Origin: Inia geoffrensis
Taxonomy: Eukaryota > Chordata > Mammalia > Artiodactyla > Iniidae
Direction: 5' to 3'
Assembly (NCBI GenBank): GCA_036417435.1
Contig: CM070901.1
Location: forward strand, 163,700,044 to 163,764,043
DNA: 64,000 bases
The position numbers were made by a program, and so were the translations under genes. The notes under the pieces are model-generated. The model made no database searches. It was given only the letters and a program-made list of their open reading frames with translations, and had not been told where the DNA came from. This document shows, in pieces, positions 35,000 through 47,848 of the stretch (the first letter of the stretch is position 1; every line of letters begins with the position of its first letter).

Positions 35000-36860
35000 A
35001 CACTTACAAGTCTTCCAGTAACAATGCAAAACAGAGTATTTCATCAGCATGTGGTATCTATTTTCCATGGCACCAATGACTAAACACCAACTACTAGAGG
35101 CAGTATATACTCCGAAGGAACATTGACAGTTAGAAGAAAAGTTTCCTTTTATTCAGTCACAAACTATTGAGCTATTTATACTCACAATCTTTGATACTCT
35201 TACTTTAACAGCTGAATTACTGTTTCTTTTCCTAGTAACACTCAAGTAAAGTCTTTGACTATTAATAACAACTCAAAGCTCAAGGAAGGATGGTTTTATT
35301 TCAATTTAAAGATCTACTGAGAATTATATCCATTTGTTACCAATTGAAAATTAACAACCTCCATCTTACTGGCCATCCATTTAATATTCTATCTACCCCA
35401 AATAGTATTTTTTCATGTAGTTACAATGAAAGTGATTGAGAAATCTTAATCTTAAAGAAAAAAATATTTAATAAAACCACATGATATTCATAAAAACTAA
35501 GTCCCAAGTGGCCTCTGTCTACTAAGGAACCTGGAAGTATCAATGATGTGTAGAAACTAACCAGTCAGAAATCAAGGAGCTGCCTGTCACAGGGTTTTGA
35601 AATACTGAATGTTCTCCAGTAAAGTGGCATTCATTGCTGATGACTCAGAGATGACTACTAGTCACTGCCACGTCTCTCCTTCCTTCTCTCTTTCATAACT
35701 CTTTCTAACTCATTTGGTTCTCAGTTTCACTTTCAGACAGTGAGAAAGAAATCCAAATATTACCAACACTCAGCCACATATCCAGTGGAAACACAATAAG
35801 TCTGGTGATAGCTATAACATTTGTAAAAGTTATTCAGAAATTTCTAACAAGAAATCTCCTTAAACATTCTTTTCTGGTACATGTGCAGGAGAATACAGAC
35901 TTCATCTTCTACTAAATAAAAATTCTGAGTAATGAACACGTGGTTACACTGTGAGTCAACAGTAATTCCACAAAAGAACCAAGGATGACCATATAAATGA
36001 ATGGCGTTTCTATCAAATTTGTTCCAGCCAGTAATTCAAATGTACTTTATTCTTTGTTTTCCATGTAAGAAATATCCATCTCTTTTATACCATTCTCTTC
36101 CCTCAAAATACTCAAACTTTCACAACCACAGAACCTAGGAGGTGAGGTACAGGAGAAAAGAAAGGCTATGTATATAATTTCTAAATTCAAAGAGAAATAG
36201 TGTTTTGGATTACACATACTTTTGTTTCTAAATCTTGTAAAATAAAATTAAAAAAGTAACAGTGAAACACCTTAACACTTTAGGAAAACAATGTATGAGG
36301 TCAGAGAAAATATGAACAACCTGTCCCTTTGCTCATCTGTCCATGTTAAAGCAATGAGCCCAATCCTAGTTTAACCTTTCTGAAAAGCTAGTCTCTATTA
36401 GTGCTACCTGGTCTATAAAAATGTAGTCACCAAATAAAACCATCCAAGATGCAAATCTGATTACTGTTTTTTCAGCCTGAAAATAAGTTCCTTTGTTGAA
36501 AAAGCCCCAAATCAAACAGGATCCAATTAGCTATTAAACACTTTACCCATTCTCATCTTGTTCCCAGGCCTAGGCACCAAGAGCCTTCAGAATACCACCT
36601 ATCCTAAAATCCAAATTGCAGACAACCAAGTTTGTTGTGTTGATTTGTAGTGAATGAAAAGAAACAAAAGATAAAGGGCTAAAATGATTCTTCTGGGATT
36701 TATTCACTTGGGACAAAGTCTTCTATTTATAAATCCCAGTCTGACAGAATTTATTTGTGGATCACAGCTTTCAAAAGTGACATCCTTTTATGTGTGTTTG
36801 GGACAGTAATAATTTCCTTCTTACCTGACTCCAGTTTTGTCCCTTTCTGATCTATTCTCA
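35000..36860. other. longest element-poor stretch of the intron
   Basis: About 1.9 kb with no repeat I recognise, uniformly AT-rich, no long open frame and no CpG cluster. Confidence 0.5.
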
Positions 36861-36864
36861 ACAG

Positions 36865-37860
36865 TGGTACCACCATGACATTTACAAAAACACAAATCTG
36901 ACAGGGCTCTTCATAGCTTATTAAAAATCCTTCAAGACCTGGCCCAATGTCTATCTTTCTTTCTTTCTTTCTTTTTTTTTTTGTTTAATTTTTACTGGAG
37001 TATAGTTGATTTATAATGTTGCGTTAGTTTCAGGTATACAGCAAAGTGAATCAGTTATACATATACATATATCCACTCTTTTTTAGATTCTTTTCCCATA
37101 CAGGCCATTACAGAGTATTGAGTAGAGTTCCCAGTGTTATACAGTAGGTTCTTATTAGTTATTTTATATACAGCAGTGTGTACATGTCAATCCCAATCTC
37201 CCAATTTATCCCTCCCCCCCTTCCCTCTTGGTAACCATAAGTTTGTTTTCTACATCTGTGACTCTATTTCTGTTTTGTAAATAAGTTCATTTGTACCATT
37301 TTTTTAGATTCCACATATAAGTGATATCAAATATTTGTCTTTCTCTGTGTGTCTTACTTCACTCAGTACGACAATCTCTAGGTCCATCCATGTTGCTGCA
37401 CTAATGCCTATCTTTCTGTCTAACCTTTTCTCTCACCACTCTCCCATGCCTACTGTCTTTTAAGTCCTATTCCAAACCACTTGGAATTCTTAAACGATGG
37501 TATATTTGCCCAGGTCTATCTATCTATGCATCTGCTCTTCTAGCTGCCTAAAATGTCCTCTCCCTCCATTCTTTAATCTGGCTAACTCCCACTCCTTCAA
37601 AATTCAGTTTATGTTTCACTTCCTCTAGGAATCGCTCCTTGAACATCTACCTTCCATACTTAAGACTGAATTATGCACCCCTTCGGTACTCTGAAGTCAC
37701 CCTGTATATACCTCTACATATAGGGGTATAAATCACTTTTGTTAAAATTATCTACTTACTTATTTGTCTCTCCTACATTCTTTGAACAGAAATTGTCTTT
37801 ATATCCTCAGCTAGTAACATACTTCTCAGCACATAGAAGGCATTCAATAAATATTTTTTT
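36865..37860 (+). repeat. L2 LINE 3' region, split by an L1 insertion
   Basis: The left part contains CTCTTCATAGCTTATTAAAA and TTCAAGACCTGGCCC. The right part contains TCTAGCTGCCTAAAATGTCC, TTCAAAATTCAGTTTATG, ATATCCTCAGCTAGTAAC and CATTCAATAAATAT, the L2 3' end. The L1 fragment at 36961-37402 sits between. Confidence 0.7.
36961..37402 (-). mobile_element. L1 3' end, 5'-truncated
   Basis: It begins with the T-run and TTTTTACTGGAGTATAGTTG (complement of the L1 3' end). The duplication is AATGTCTATCTTTCT at 36946-36960 and AATGCCTATCTTTCT at 37403-37417. Confidence 0.9.
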
Positions 37861-37864
37861 AAAT

Positions 37865-38480
37865 GGAGGGAGGCAAAGGGAAAGTAAGATCTTTCACTAG
37901 TTTAGCTTGTTAAGTGTCCCTTTCAGGTTATGGAGTATTTGTTTTGGGAAACATGCCAGGCTTGTAGGTACTGAACATATTATAATAAATCACTGAACAG
38001 TTTCATGACAAACAGGAAAGAAAAAGACAGATATAATTGAGATTATCTTGCTAACTTAGCTATGGGTTACATGTTACTATAAATTCACTTCCATAGATGC
38101 TTACAGTGACATAATCTTTTAATTACTGTTGCTTTTAGACTTATAAAAAACTGATTTAAAAAAATAGCTCCACTTTTCTTCTAGTTCCTAAGAGAAACCA
38201 ATGGACTAAAGTAGCACCAGGAGTTTTTAATCACTCAAAGCTGATTTCTGGTCTCTGCTTCTTCTCCCCTTCATTCCTGTTTTCTGGTTTCTGACCATTT
38301 CATTAAATGGTAAAAGTTTCCATCAAAAAAATCAAAACATAAAGAAAATAATACTAAACTCAAAATGATTTACTGTTACATATGAACATCTCTAACAAAA
38401 GATCTGATGAAAAAGAAAGCTAAAGCTTAGAAAAGGTAAATTAAGTTCAACTTCCTATGCATTCCTTCTCCCCATTCTCT
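37865..38480. other. intron, no recognisable element
   Basis: Nothing supported. Confidence 0.4.
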
Positions 38481-38484
38481 ATGG

Positions 38485-38710
38485 ATAATAATAGCTAACA
38501 TTAATCGACCATGTATTATAATGCCAGGGACTATTCTAAGTGTTTTGTTTTGTCTAATTCTTACAACAAGGCTATAAGAAGGATACCATTTATTATCCCC
38601 ATTTAGTAGTTGAGGAAACTAAGTCACCCAGGGGTAAACCTGTCCAAGGAGTTCATAGCTAATAAACGGCAAAGCTAAGGTTCATATCTAAGTAATCTGG
38701 ATGTGAATCT
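38485..38710 (-). repeat. MIR SINE
   Basis: GACTATTCTAAGTGTTTTG, TTATTATCCCCATTTAGTAG and TTGAGGAAACTAAGTCAC are the complement of MIR, with moderate decay. Confidence 0.8.
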
Positions 38711-38837
38711 CCACTCCCAACTACTACAAGATAGTTTGTACTACGAAATGGACTTTGAATTCACACAATACCTCCTAGGTGTTTAGATAAGAACATTTAT
38801 TTTTAACCTTATAAAAACTTTAGGAGGTAGTACTTTA

Positions 38838-39130
38838 TTTATTTATTTATCTATCTATTTATTTATTTAGGGCTGTGCTGGGTCTTCATTTCTGTGCGAG
38901 GGTTTTCTCTAGTTGTGGCAAGCGGGGGCCACTTCATCGCGGTGCACGGGCCTCTCACTATCGTGGCCTCTCTTGTTGAGGAACACAGGCTCCAGACACG
39001 CAGGCTCAGTAGTTGTGGCTCTCGGGCCTAGTTGCTCTGCGGCATGTGGGATCCTCCCAGACCACGGCTCGAACCTGTGTCCCCTGCATTAGCAGGTAGA
39101 TTCTCAACCACTGCGCCACCAGGGAAGCCC
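38838..39130 (-). repeat. CHR-1-type SINE
   Basis: Tail complement (TTTA)n. The duplication is AGGAGGTAGTACTTTA at 38822-38837 and AGGACGTAGTACTTTA at 39131-39146. Confidence 0.92.
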
Positions 39131-39146
39131 AGGACGTAGTACTTTA

Positions 39147-39870
39147 ACAAAAGTAAAATTCAGGTACTGAACAGTTATGCGAATTGCCCAAAATGACAAT
39201 GTTAAAATTAAAAACACCAACAATTTGTCCTCTTAGCTTACCCCTGATATTTCCAGTATGACTACCAAAAAGAATGATGTTTCTTATCTCAAAATCAATT
39301 TTTAAAGGAATTACTTAGAAAATAAGTGAAAGGTCTAGAATCAAGAGGAGTTGGCTATATGGGATACAGACATTTCTACTACCCCCTCAAACCAAATCTA
39401 GAACAAAAATACTTCAGTCTCAATACTGCATGAGAAACCCAAATTACTGAAGCACAGGTTTACACCTTTAACCCACATGTATGCTACTGGGAGCAATCAT
39501 TATTAGCAATGTCCAAGTGTGCTTCACCACCATGTACTGTCTATCCATACTCCCTAAGGTACTTAGGAGCCCCTAGTTTTTCCTATTTCTCCATGTTCAC
39601 CAAATTTTCCTGTTAGGTACGAGACAAAAACAATTAAAACAAAAAAACTCTACTTAAAGTCATCAGTATTAAACTGTTCAAACAACACAGATATAGAAAA
39701 GGCAATATAGATGCTACAAAGCAAGTTTTGTTTTAATAATTTCCTTAAGTACAAGTCATGTTGAATAACATGGCATGAAATTCCAATAACACAATTATTT
39801 TTATCTGTATAAAAACACTTACTCATTCTGCCTAGCATTAATAGTTTTTAATCTCCTCTCTGAGTGATGA
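39147..39870. other. intron, no recognisable element
   Basis: Nothing supported; short open frames only. Confidence 0.4.
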
Positions 39871-39887
39871 AACTATATCTTATTCTT

Positions 39888-40545
39888 TTTTTAAAATTAA
39901 TTTTTATTGGAGTATGGCTGCTTTACAATATTCTGTTAGCCTCCACTGCACAACAAAATGAATCAGCCACACATACAGATATCCCCTCCCTTTTGGACTT
40001 CCCTCTCATTTAGGTTACCACAGTGCATTAGGTAGAGTTCCCTGTGCTATACAGTATGTTCCCATCAGTTGTCTATTTTATACATAGCATCAGGAATGTA
40101 TATTTGTCAATCCCAGTCTCCCAATTCCTGCCTCCCCACCCCTTTCTCCCTTGGTATCCATACATTTGTTCTCTACGTCTATGTCTCTACTTCTGCTTTG
40201 CAAATAAGATCACCTATACCATTTTTCTAGATTCTGCACATGTGCCTTATTATACGATATTTGCTTTTCTCTTTCTGACTTCACTCTGTATGACACTCTC
40301 TAGGTCCATCCACATCTCTACAAATGACCCAATTTCATTCCTTTTTATGGCTGAGTAATATTCCATTTACATATGCACCACATCTTCTTTATCCATTCCT
40401 CTGTTGATGGACATTTAGGTTGCTTCCATGTCCTAGCTACTGTAAACAGTGCTGCTATGAACATTGGGGTGCATGTGTTTTTTTAAATTATGGTTTTCTC
40501 TGGGTATATACCCAGTAGTGGGATTGTTGGGTCATTTGGTGAAAG
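39888..40545 (-). mobile_element. L1 3' end, 5'-truncated
   Basis: TTTTTATTGGAGTATGGCTG at the left to GTAGTGGGATTGTTGGGTCA at the right, the complement of the L1 3'UTR and ORF2 end. The perfect duplication TATATCTTATTCTT lies at 39874-39887 and 40546-40559. Confidence 0.93.
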
Positions 40546-40560
40546 TATATCTTATTCTTC

Positions 40561-41250
40561 TTTTGTTTGTTTTTTTTTGTCCTTCATGGCAGCTAGGGCA
40601 ATGTGCCTGGGAAAATTTATTAAATGAATTAATGAATCACTCAGCCAGCCAATCACCCATCCATCCGCTTTTTCACCTTTTGATTGGTTAGGGTATGTAG
40701 TGAGTATGACAATAAATTATCAAGCAAAACCAACTGGACTTCACTGTAACCAATGTTAAGCTACTGGCCCTGGATGCATTATGAGATTATAACTAGAAGT
40801 AACAAGCACACACCAAAGCGCTTCACCCCAGCAAGAATGTCTTTTCTTTGGTGCCACTTTTCTCTTTTACTATTTAAGACATAATTCTTACAGGTTCTTG
40901 CTATTCAAGCCCTTTGATTATCCAGCTCTATACTGAAGAGGGAAAAGACTGACCTGGGGTTGGGGGCGGGGTGTAAAATGGACAAAATAAAGCTGCTAGA
41001 CCCATCTGCTTTACACCATTTAAATTCTTTTGGGAGATCAAAGAAGAAAAACAGAAGATACACAATCATCAAAAGAAACCTAAATTTGAAATTTTATAAT
41101 GTTTGAATAGTCAAGTAACATGTAGTATTTATTTAATATTCTCATGCAGTGAAAAAATAAGAAAGCTGTAGCTACAGACTGCAATCTGATATGATATCAC
41201 TCTGGCTACCAAGAGATACACACACTAGTTTGATGAGGAAAAAACAAAAA
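40561..41250. other. intron, no recognisable element
   Basis: Single-copy-looking; short G-rich patch near 40957-40975. Confidence 0.4.
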
Positions 41251-41259
41251 ACAAATCTT

Positions 41260-41514
41260 TGGGACTTCCCTGGTGGTCCACTGGGTAAGACTCCGCACTC
41301 CCAATGCAGGGGGCCTGGGTTCGATCCCTGGTCGGGGAACTAGATCCTGCATGCATGATGCAACTAAAGAGTTTGCATGCCACAGCTAAGAATCTGCATG
41401 CTGCAACCAAGAAGCCTGCAAAACCATGCCTAAGAGCCTGTATGCCACAACTAAGATCCAACACAGCCAGAATAAATAAATATTAAATACACACACACAC
41501 ACACACACACACAC
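41260..41514 (+). repeat. CHR-related SINE, older GGTCCA type, with CA tail
   Basis: GGGACTTCCCTGGTGGTCCA head, GGTTCGATCCCTGGTCGG box B region, several GCAACTAAG-like units, and a tail that has become (CA)n at about 41490-41514. Confidence 0.88.
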
Positions 41515-41895
41515 AATCTTCAATGAGGAACTGAAGGCCATCAACATCATTCCACAAGATAGTCCATTATACTACTATCCCCCTCTTTTAATGGAAGCCT
41601 CCATTACGGGGTGTGTACGTGTGTGCACATCTGTGCGTGTTTTGGACTCCACTGATGTTTCATGTTGCAATCTTGTAAAACCTATCCTGCCTTCGAATCA
41701 AGTCAAAGCTCTATCATGAAAGGCCATTTTTAGTATGATAGAACTCTAGAGGGCCAAGAAGCCAACCACTGAGGTTGTTTTGAAACTAATGGTCCCCCGC
41801 CTAATGGGAAATGTTCATATAAGTTTTATTACCAACTTTTAAATCCCACTGATCATACTTAACCTGAATTTGAAGTAAACTTGAAGAAAAACATT
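41515..41895. other. intron, no recognisable element
   Basis: A GTGTGTACGTGTGTGCAC patch near 41611-41628; otherwise nothing. Confidence 0.35.
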
Positions 41896-42017
41896 TATTT
41901 ATATTTTAATTTTGGCCATGCCATGGGGCTTGCGGGATCTTAGTTCCCCGACCAGGAACTGAACCTGTGCCCCCTGCAACAGTGCAGTCTTAACCACTGG
42001 ACCGGCAAGGAAGTTCC
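41896..42017 (-). repeat. old CHR-related SINE
   Basis: TTTTGGCCATGCCATGGGGC at the left and CTGGACCGGCAAGGAAGTTC at the right. Confidence 0.8.
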
Positions 42018-42272
42018 ACTCATCACTTACTATTAAACCATAAAAATTTCAAGAACTTTAAAGTTTTCTTTCCTTTAATAAAAATAGTACACATTTTTAA
42101 ATCTGAATATGCTGATACACTGTGCTGTGCACACTGCTGTTTATCAAGGTTATTTCTTTAAGTAAATTGGGTAGATGGACACTCATAAATTTTCTTATTT
42201 CTTGACGTAACGCCTTTATTTACTTATCTATGATAGCAAATTTCTAGTTTTATAAGTTATGTACTTTTCTTG

Positions 42273-42484
42273 GGCTTCCCTGGTGGCGCAGTGGTTGGGA
42301 GTCCGCCTGCCGATGCAGGGGACATGGGTTTGTGCCCCGGTCCAGGAGGATCCCACGTGCTGCAGAGCAGCTGGGCCCGTGAACCATGGCCGCTGAGCCT
42401 GCGCGTCCGGAGCCTGTGCTCCGCTACGGGAGAGGCCACAACAGTGAGAGGCCTGCGTACCGCAAAAAAAAAAAAAAAAAAAAA
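42273..42484 (+). repeat. young CHR (CHR-2 type) SINE
   Basis: Close to consensus with a pure A tail at 42464-42484. I could not see a clear target duplication. Confidence 0.9.
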
Positions 42485-43250
42485 TTATTCTAATATATAT
42501 AAAAATTTTAATGATTCATTTTTGAACATTTAGTTTGCATTTATCAGCCATGCTACTGAATTCTTTTTCAGTTGATTCTTTTGGGAATATTTTTCTGAAG
42601 AGAGAATACTACTAGCCAACAACTATATACTTATTCTGTTCGTTATTGGAAACATACCTCTAATGATTGCTCATCTTACTGCACTAAGAGCCCCCAAAAT
42701 AATGTTAAGTAAAGTAACAGTGGGCATTCTTGTCTCGTTCTTGCTCTAGTGGACATTTCTTCAGTATTTCACTGGTAAGTGTGCTAGTGTCTCTTGGTTC
42801 CAGATAGCTATTCTTTATCATATTAAAGGATTATGTAAGCATATTATAAAAGAAAAAAATGAACTAAAAGGATATACACAACATTCATGTTATGGGTTGT
42901 CACTGGAGAGTAGTGGTCAAAGGAGATTATAACTAACTTTTATAAATATGCCCTAATGTTACCAATTTTAAAATCAATTGAGTAGAAATATAGGTTCTTG
43001 TTATTATTTAAATATTTTAGAATAAAAATAAATTATCCTATTCTTAGTGTAATAAAAGCTTTGAGTGGAATAGTTGAATTTTATCAAAAATTTTTGTGAT
43101 CAGTAGAGATAAGCATATCGTTTTCCTCCTGTTTTTTTGACTTATCAATGTACTAATGTGTTATTATTTATAGCTTCCTTAATATAATACTTAGATCTTG
43201 AAAGAATTCCTCTTGGTTATATTCTTTTAATATACTGAGAGATCTGACAT
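42485..43250 (-). repeat. ancient L1 ORF2 fragments
   Basis: AGTAACAGTGGGCATTCTTG, TCTCGTTCTTGCTCTAG, and further on TTGAATTTTATCAAAAATTT and GATAAGCATATCG are complements of L1 reverse-transcriptase sequence. They are broken up and mixed with other old scraps. Confidence 0.55.
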
Positions 43251-43384
43251 ATCCAATGGGGAAAAAAGCAGTTGTAATCAGTATGTTAAAATAACTATAT
43301 AGCTATAGTAATATAGTTATCTATAACTATATAGATAACTGCTCTGGAAAAAAACATCGAAGTAAATATATCAAAATATTATCA

Positions 43385-43500
43385 GTAGTTACCACAGGGT
43401 GGAAAGATCAAGTGTGACTTAAATTTTTCTACTTTACACCACTTTATATTTTCCGGAGGAAATATGTATTGTTTTTGAAATCAGAAAAAAATATAATAAT
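43385..43500 (+). repeat. ancient L1 3' end fragment
   Basis: AGTAGTTACCACAGGGTGG and AATATGTATTGTTTTTGAAA with TCAGAAAAAAA are typical of old L1 3' ends. Confidence 0.5.
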
Positions 43501-43742
43501 GACTTGTTGAATTTAATCTGCAAGTACTTTATACAGACTTTCTACAACTATATTCATTAAGTGAGATAGGAAAAATTTCAATTTTCTTTTTGCACTATCT
43601 TTGTCAGCTCTCAGTTATCAAGATTTTGCTAATTTTGTAAAATAAATGGGTGTACTTTCTTTTTCTCTACAGTGTGTGACATAGCATTATAATTATCTGC
43701 TTCTTCAAACTATTAATGAAACTGTCCATAAGAATCACTGGG

Positions 43743-44128
43743 GGACTTCCCTAGTGGTCCAGCGGTAAAGAATCCACCTTTCAATGCAGGGGACACGGGT
43801 TTGATCCCTGGTAAGGGAACTAAGATCCCACATGCCACAGAGCAACTAAGCCCACATGCCACAACTACTGAGCTCATGCGCCTCAACGCGAGAGCCCATG
43901 TGCCACAAACTACAGAGCCCATGCACCCTGGAGCCTGCGCGCCACAACTAGAGAGAGAAAACCTGCCGCCACAACTAGAGAGAGGCCTATGCACCACAAT
44001 GAAGAGCCCGCGTGCTGCAACAAAGGATAGCATGTGCCTCAACAAAGATCCCGTGTGCTGCAACTAAGACCCGACACAGCCCCCCACAAAAAAAAGAAAA
44101 AGAAAAAGAAAAACAAACAAAAAACAAC
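43743..44128 (+). repeat. CHR-1-type long SINE, older
   Basis: GGACTTCCCTAGTGGTCCAG head, long run of CCACAACTA-type units, A/G-rich tail. TCACTGGG flanks it at 43735-43742 and 44129-44136. Confidence 0.88.
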
Positions 44129-44579
44129 TCACTGGGCTTAGATACATTTTAACATTTCGACCATGCCTGTTAGTCTATATGGGATTTTCATGTCTTGAGT
44201 CACTTTAGTAAATTATATTTCCCTTGAAAGTTACCTATTTAATCAGGAATTTATTAATAAAGGTGTCAAAGTATGCAGTGGACAAAGGAGAATATTTTCA
44301 ACTTCATACCATATACAAAAGTTAACTTGAAAAGGATCACTGACCTAAATGTAAAACCTAAAAAGATAAAACATCTTGAAGGAAAAACAAAAATATCTTT
44401 CTGACTCGGAGTTAAACAAAGATTTCTTAGAAGATAAGCAACACTAACCAAAAAAGAAAAAATTGGACTTCATCAATTAAAAACGTCTGCTAATAAGACA
44501 AACCACAGGCTGGGAAAAAAACATTTGTGTAGTAACACTTATAAAGAACTTGTATGTGGACCATGTAAAAAACTCTCAC

Positions 44580-44786
44580 GGGCTTCCCTGGTGGCACAGT
44601 GGTTGAGAGTCCACCTGCCGATGCAGGGGACACGGGTTCGTGCCCCGGTCCGGGACGATCCCACATACTGCGGAGTGGCTAGGCCCGTGAGCCATGGCCA
44701 CTGAGCCTGCATGTCCGGAGCCTGTGCTCCGCAGCGGGAGAGGCCGCAACAGTGAGAGGCCCGTGTACCGCAAAAACAAACAAACA
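44580..44786 (+). repeat. young CHR (CHR-2 type) SINE
   Basis: Perfect 13-bp duplication AAAAAACTCTCAC at 44567-44579 and 44787-44799. The host sequence is the old L1. Confidence 0.95.
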
Positions 44787-45401
44787 AAAAAACTCTCACA
44801 ACTCAATAATAAGAAAATAAGCCAATTTTTAAAAAGATCAAGATCTGAACAGACATTTCGTCAGAGAAAAGATATGCATGGCAAACAAACACATGAAAAG
44901 TTACTCAATATTATTAGTCATGAGGAAACTGCATATTAAAACCACAATGAGATACCGCTATACACCTATTAGAATGGCCAAAATCCAAAACACTGACAGC
45001 ACCAAATGCTGGAGCAATAGGAGCTCTCATTCATTGCTGATGGGAACACCAAATAGTACAGCCACTCAGGAAGACAATCTGGCAGTTTCTCAAAAAACTA
45101 AACATACCCTTACCATACATTCCAACAACTGTACCCTTGGTATTTACCCAAATAACTGAAAACTTATATCAACACAAAACCGACACACAGATGTTTATAG
45201 CAACTTTATTCATAACTGCCATAATTTGGAAGCAACCAAGATGCTCTTCAGTAGGTAAAGGATAAATAAGCCATGATACATCCAAACCATGGAATATTTT
45301 TCAGTTCTAAAAAGAAAAGAGCTATCAAGCCACAAAAAGACATGGAGGAAACTTAAATGCATACTACTTGATAGAAGTCAATCTGAAAAAGCTACGTATG
45401 G

Positions 45402-45604
45402 GGGCTTCCCGGGTGGCGCAGTGGTTGAGAGTCTGCCTGCTGATGCAGGGGAAACGGGTTCGTGCCCCGGTCTGGGAAGATCCCACATGCCACGGAGTGG
45501 CTGGGCCTGTGAGCCATGGCCGCTGAGCCTGCGCGTCTGGAGCCTGTGCTCCGCAACGGGAGAGGCCACAACAGTGAGAGGCCCACGTAAAAAAAAAAAA
45601 AAAA
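45402..45604 (+). repeat. young CHR (CHR-2 type) SINE
   Basis: GGGCTTCCCGGGTGGCGCAG head and a pure A tail. AAAAAGCTA flanks it near 45387 and 45600. Confidence 0.9.
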
Positions 45605-45645
45605 AGCTAAGCTACTGTATGATTCCAACTTTATGACATTATGGA

Positions 45646-47168
45646 AAATTAAACTTAAAAGCTTTTGCACAGCAAAGGAAACCATAAACAAGACAAAAAG
45701 ACAAGCCTCAGGATGGGAGAAAATATTTGCAAATGAAACAACAGACAAAGGATTAATCTCCAAAATATACAAACAGCTCATGGAGCTCAATATCAAAAAA
45801 ACAAACAATCCAATTTAAAAATGCGCGGAAGACCTAAATAGACATTTCATCAAGGAAGACATACAGATGGCCAAGAGGCACATGAAAAGATGCTCAACAT
45901 CACTAATTATTAGAGAAATGCAAATCAAAACTACAATGAGGTATCACTTCACACTGGTCAGAATGGTCATTAACAAAAAATCTAGAAACAATAAATGCTG
46001 GAAAGGGTGTGGTGAAAAGGGAACCTTCCTGCACTGTTGGTGGAAATGTAAATTGATACAACCACTATGGAAAACAGTATGGAGGTTCTTTAAAAAACTA
46101 AAAATAGAACTACCGTATGACACAGCAATCCCACTACTGGTCACATACCCTGAGAAAACCATAATTCAAAAAGAGACATGTAGGGCTTCCCTGGTGGCAC
46201 AGTGGTTAAGAATCTGCCTGTCAATGCAGGGGACACGGGTTCGAGCCCTGCCTGGTCCGGGAAGATCCCACATGCTGCAGAGCAACTAAGTCCATGTGCC
46301 ACAGCTACTGAGCCTGTGCTCTAGAGCCCGTGAGCCACAACTACTGAGCCCGCGTGCCTAGAGCCAGTGCTCCGCCGAAAGAGAAGCCACTGCAATGAGA
46401 AGCCTGCGCACCACAATGAAGAGTAGCCCCCACTCGCCACAACTAGAGAAAAAGCTTGTGCATAGCAATGAAGACCCAACACAGCCAAAAATCAATAAAT
46501 AAAATAAATAAATTTAAAAAAAATAAGAGACGTGTACCACAATGTACACTGCAGCACTATTTTCAATAGCCAGGACAAGGAACCAACCTAAATGTTCATC
46601 GACAGATGAATGGATAAAGATGTGGCACATATATACAGCAGAATATTACTCAGCCATAAAAAGAAACGAAGTTGAGTTATTTGTAGTGAGGTGGACGGAC
46701 CTAGAGTCTGTCATACAAAGTAAGTCAGAAAGAGAAAAACAAATACCGTATGCTAACACATATATATGGAATCTAAAAAAAAAAAAATGGTACTGATGAA
46801 CCTAGTTGCAGGGCAGGAATAAAGAGGTAGACATATAAAATGGACTTGAGGACATGGGGTGGGAGGGGGAAGCTGGGGCGAAGCGAGAGTAGCATCGACA
46901 TATATACACTACCGAATGTAGAATAGTTGGCTGGTGGAAAGCAGCAGCACAGCACAGGGAGATCGCTGGGTGCTTTGCGATGACCTAGAGGGGTGGGATA
47001 GGGAGGATGGGAGGGAGACTCAAGAGGGAGGGGATATGGGGACATCTGTATGCATATGGCTGATTCACTTTGTTGTGCAACAGAAACTAACACAGTATTG
47101 TGAAGCAATTATACTCCAATAAAGATCTACTAAAAAATAAAACCAAAAAAAAAAAAAGAAAAAAAAAG
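45646..47168 (+). mobile_element. L1 3' third, 5'-truncated, with a nested SINE
   Basis: It starts in ORF2 at about the same point as 19754 of the larger L1 (ACTTAAAAGCTTTTGCACAG). It contains the C-terminal ORF2 Cys region ([17 protein letters not shown]), a 3'UTR (GGGTGGGAGGGGGAAGC) and the terminus CAATTATACTCCAATAAAG, followed by an A-rich tail. A CHR-1 lies inside at 46183-46525. It landed in an older L1. Confidence 0.9.
46183..46525 (+). repeat. CHR-1-type long SINE inside L1
   Basis: Duplication AGAGACATGTA at 46172-46182 and AGAGACGTGTA at 46526-46536, taken from L1 ORF2. This copy is therefore younger than its L1. Confidence 0.93.
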
Positions 47169-47660
47169 GCATGAAAGGAATGAACTACTGATACATGCAA
47201 CAACATGTATGAATCTTGACAGCTTTATGCTAAGTGAAAAACCAGACAAAAGGCTACATATTGGGAGCTTCCCTGGTGGTGCAGTGGTTGAGTCCGCCTG
47301 CTGATGCAGGGAACATGGGTTCGTGCCCTGGTCTGGGAAGATCCCACATGCTGCGGAGAGGCTGGGCCCGTGAGCCATGGCCACTGAGCCTGAGTGTCCA
47401 GAGCCTGTGCTCCGCAACTGGAGAGGCTACAGCAGTGAGAGGCCCGCGTACCGCAAAAAAAAAAAAAAAAAGAAAGGCTACATATTGTACAATTCTGATT
47501 ACAAAAGGTAAGCAGGGAACTTTTGGTATGGAAGGAAGTACTCTATATCTTGATTGCAGTGGTAGTTACATGATTTTACGTGTTTGTCAAAAAAAAGGAC
47601 TATTATATACTTAAAAAGGGTAAATTTTATTGTATATAAATTGTATCTCAATTAACCTGA
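47169..47660 (+). repeat. old L1 3' end fragment
   Basis: GATACATGCAACAACATGTA, CTATATCTTGATTGCAGTGG and TTGTATATAAATTGTATCTC are the 3' end of an ancient L1, split by the SINE at 47264-47472. Confidence 0.75.
47264..47472 (+). repeat. young CHR (CHR-2 type) SINE
   Basis: Perfect duplication AAAGGCTACATATTG at 47249-47263 and 47473-47487. Confidence 0.95.
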
Positions 47661-47848
47661 CTTATTTTTTTTTTAAAGGAATTCTAAGGAACACCTTGTA
47701 ACTGCTTAACACAGACCAAAAGCTCCATAAGAACAGCGATTACATCTTATTAGTGATCATAATTAATAAGAATATTACAGCTACTGTATGCTCACTATGT
47801 GGTTACAATGCTAAGCACATTATAAGTGCTAATTCATTTAATTCTTTT

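Larger units (their letters stand above)
44280..45645 (+). repeat. old L1 ORF2 fragment carrying two SINEs
   Basis: Phrases CACTGACCTAAATGTAAAAC, GAAAAAATTGGACTTCATC, AGACATTTCGTCAGAGAAAA and AAACTGCATATTAAAACCAC track L1 ORF2, then CTACTGTATGATTCCAACT tracks the old L1 3' end. SINEs sit at 44580-44786 and 45402-45604. A younger L1 begins at about 45646. Confidence 0.75.
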
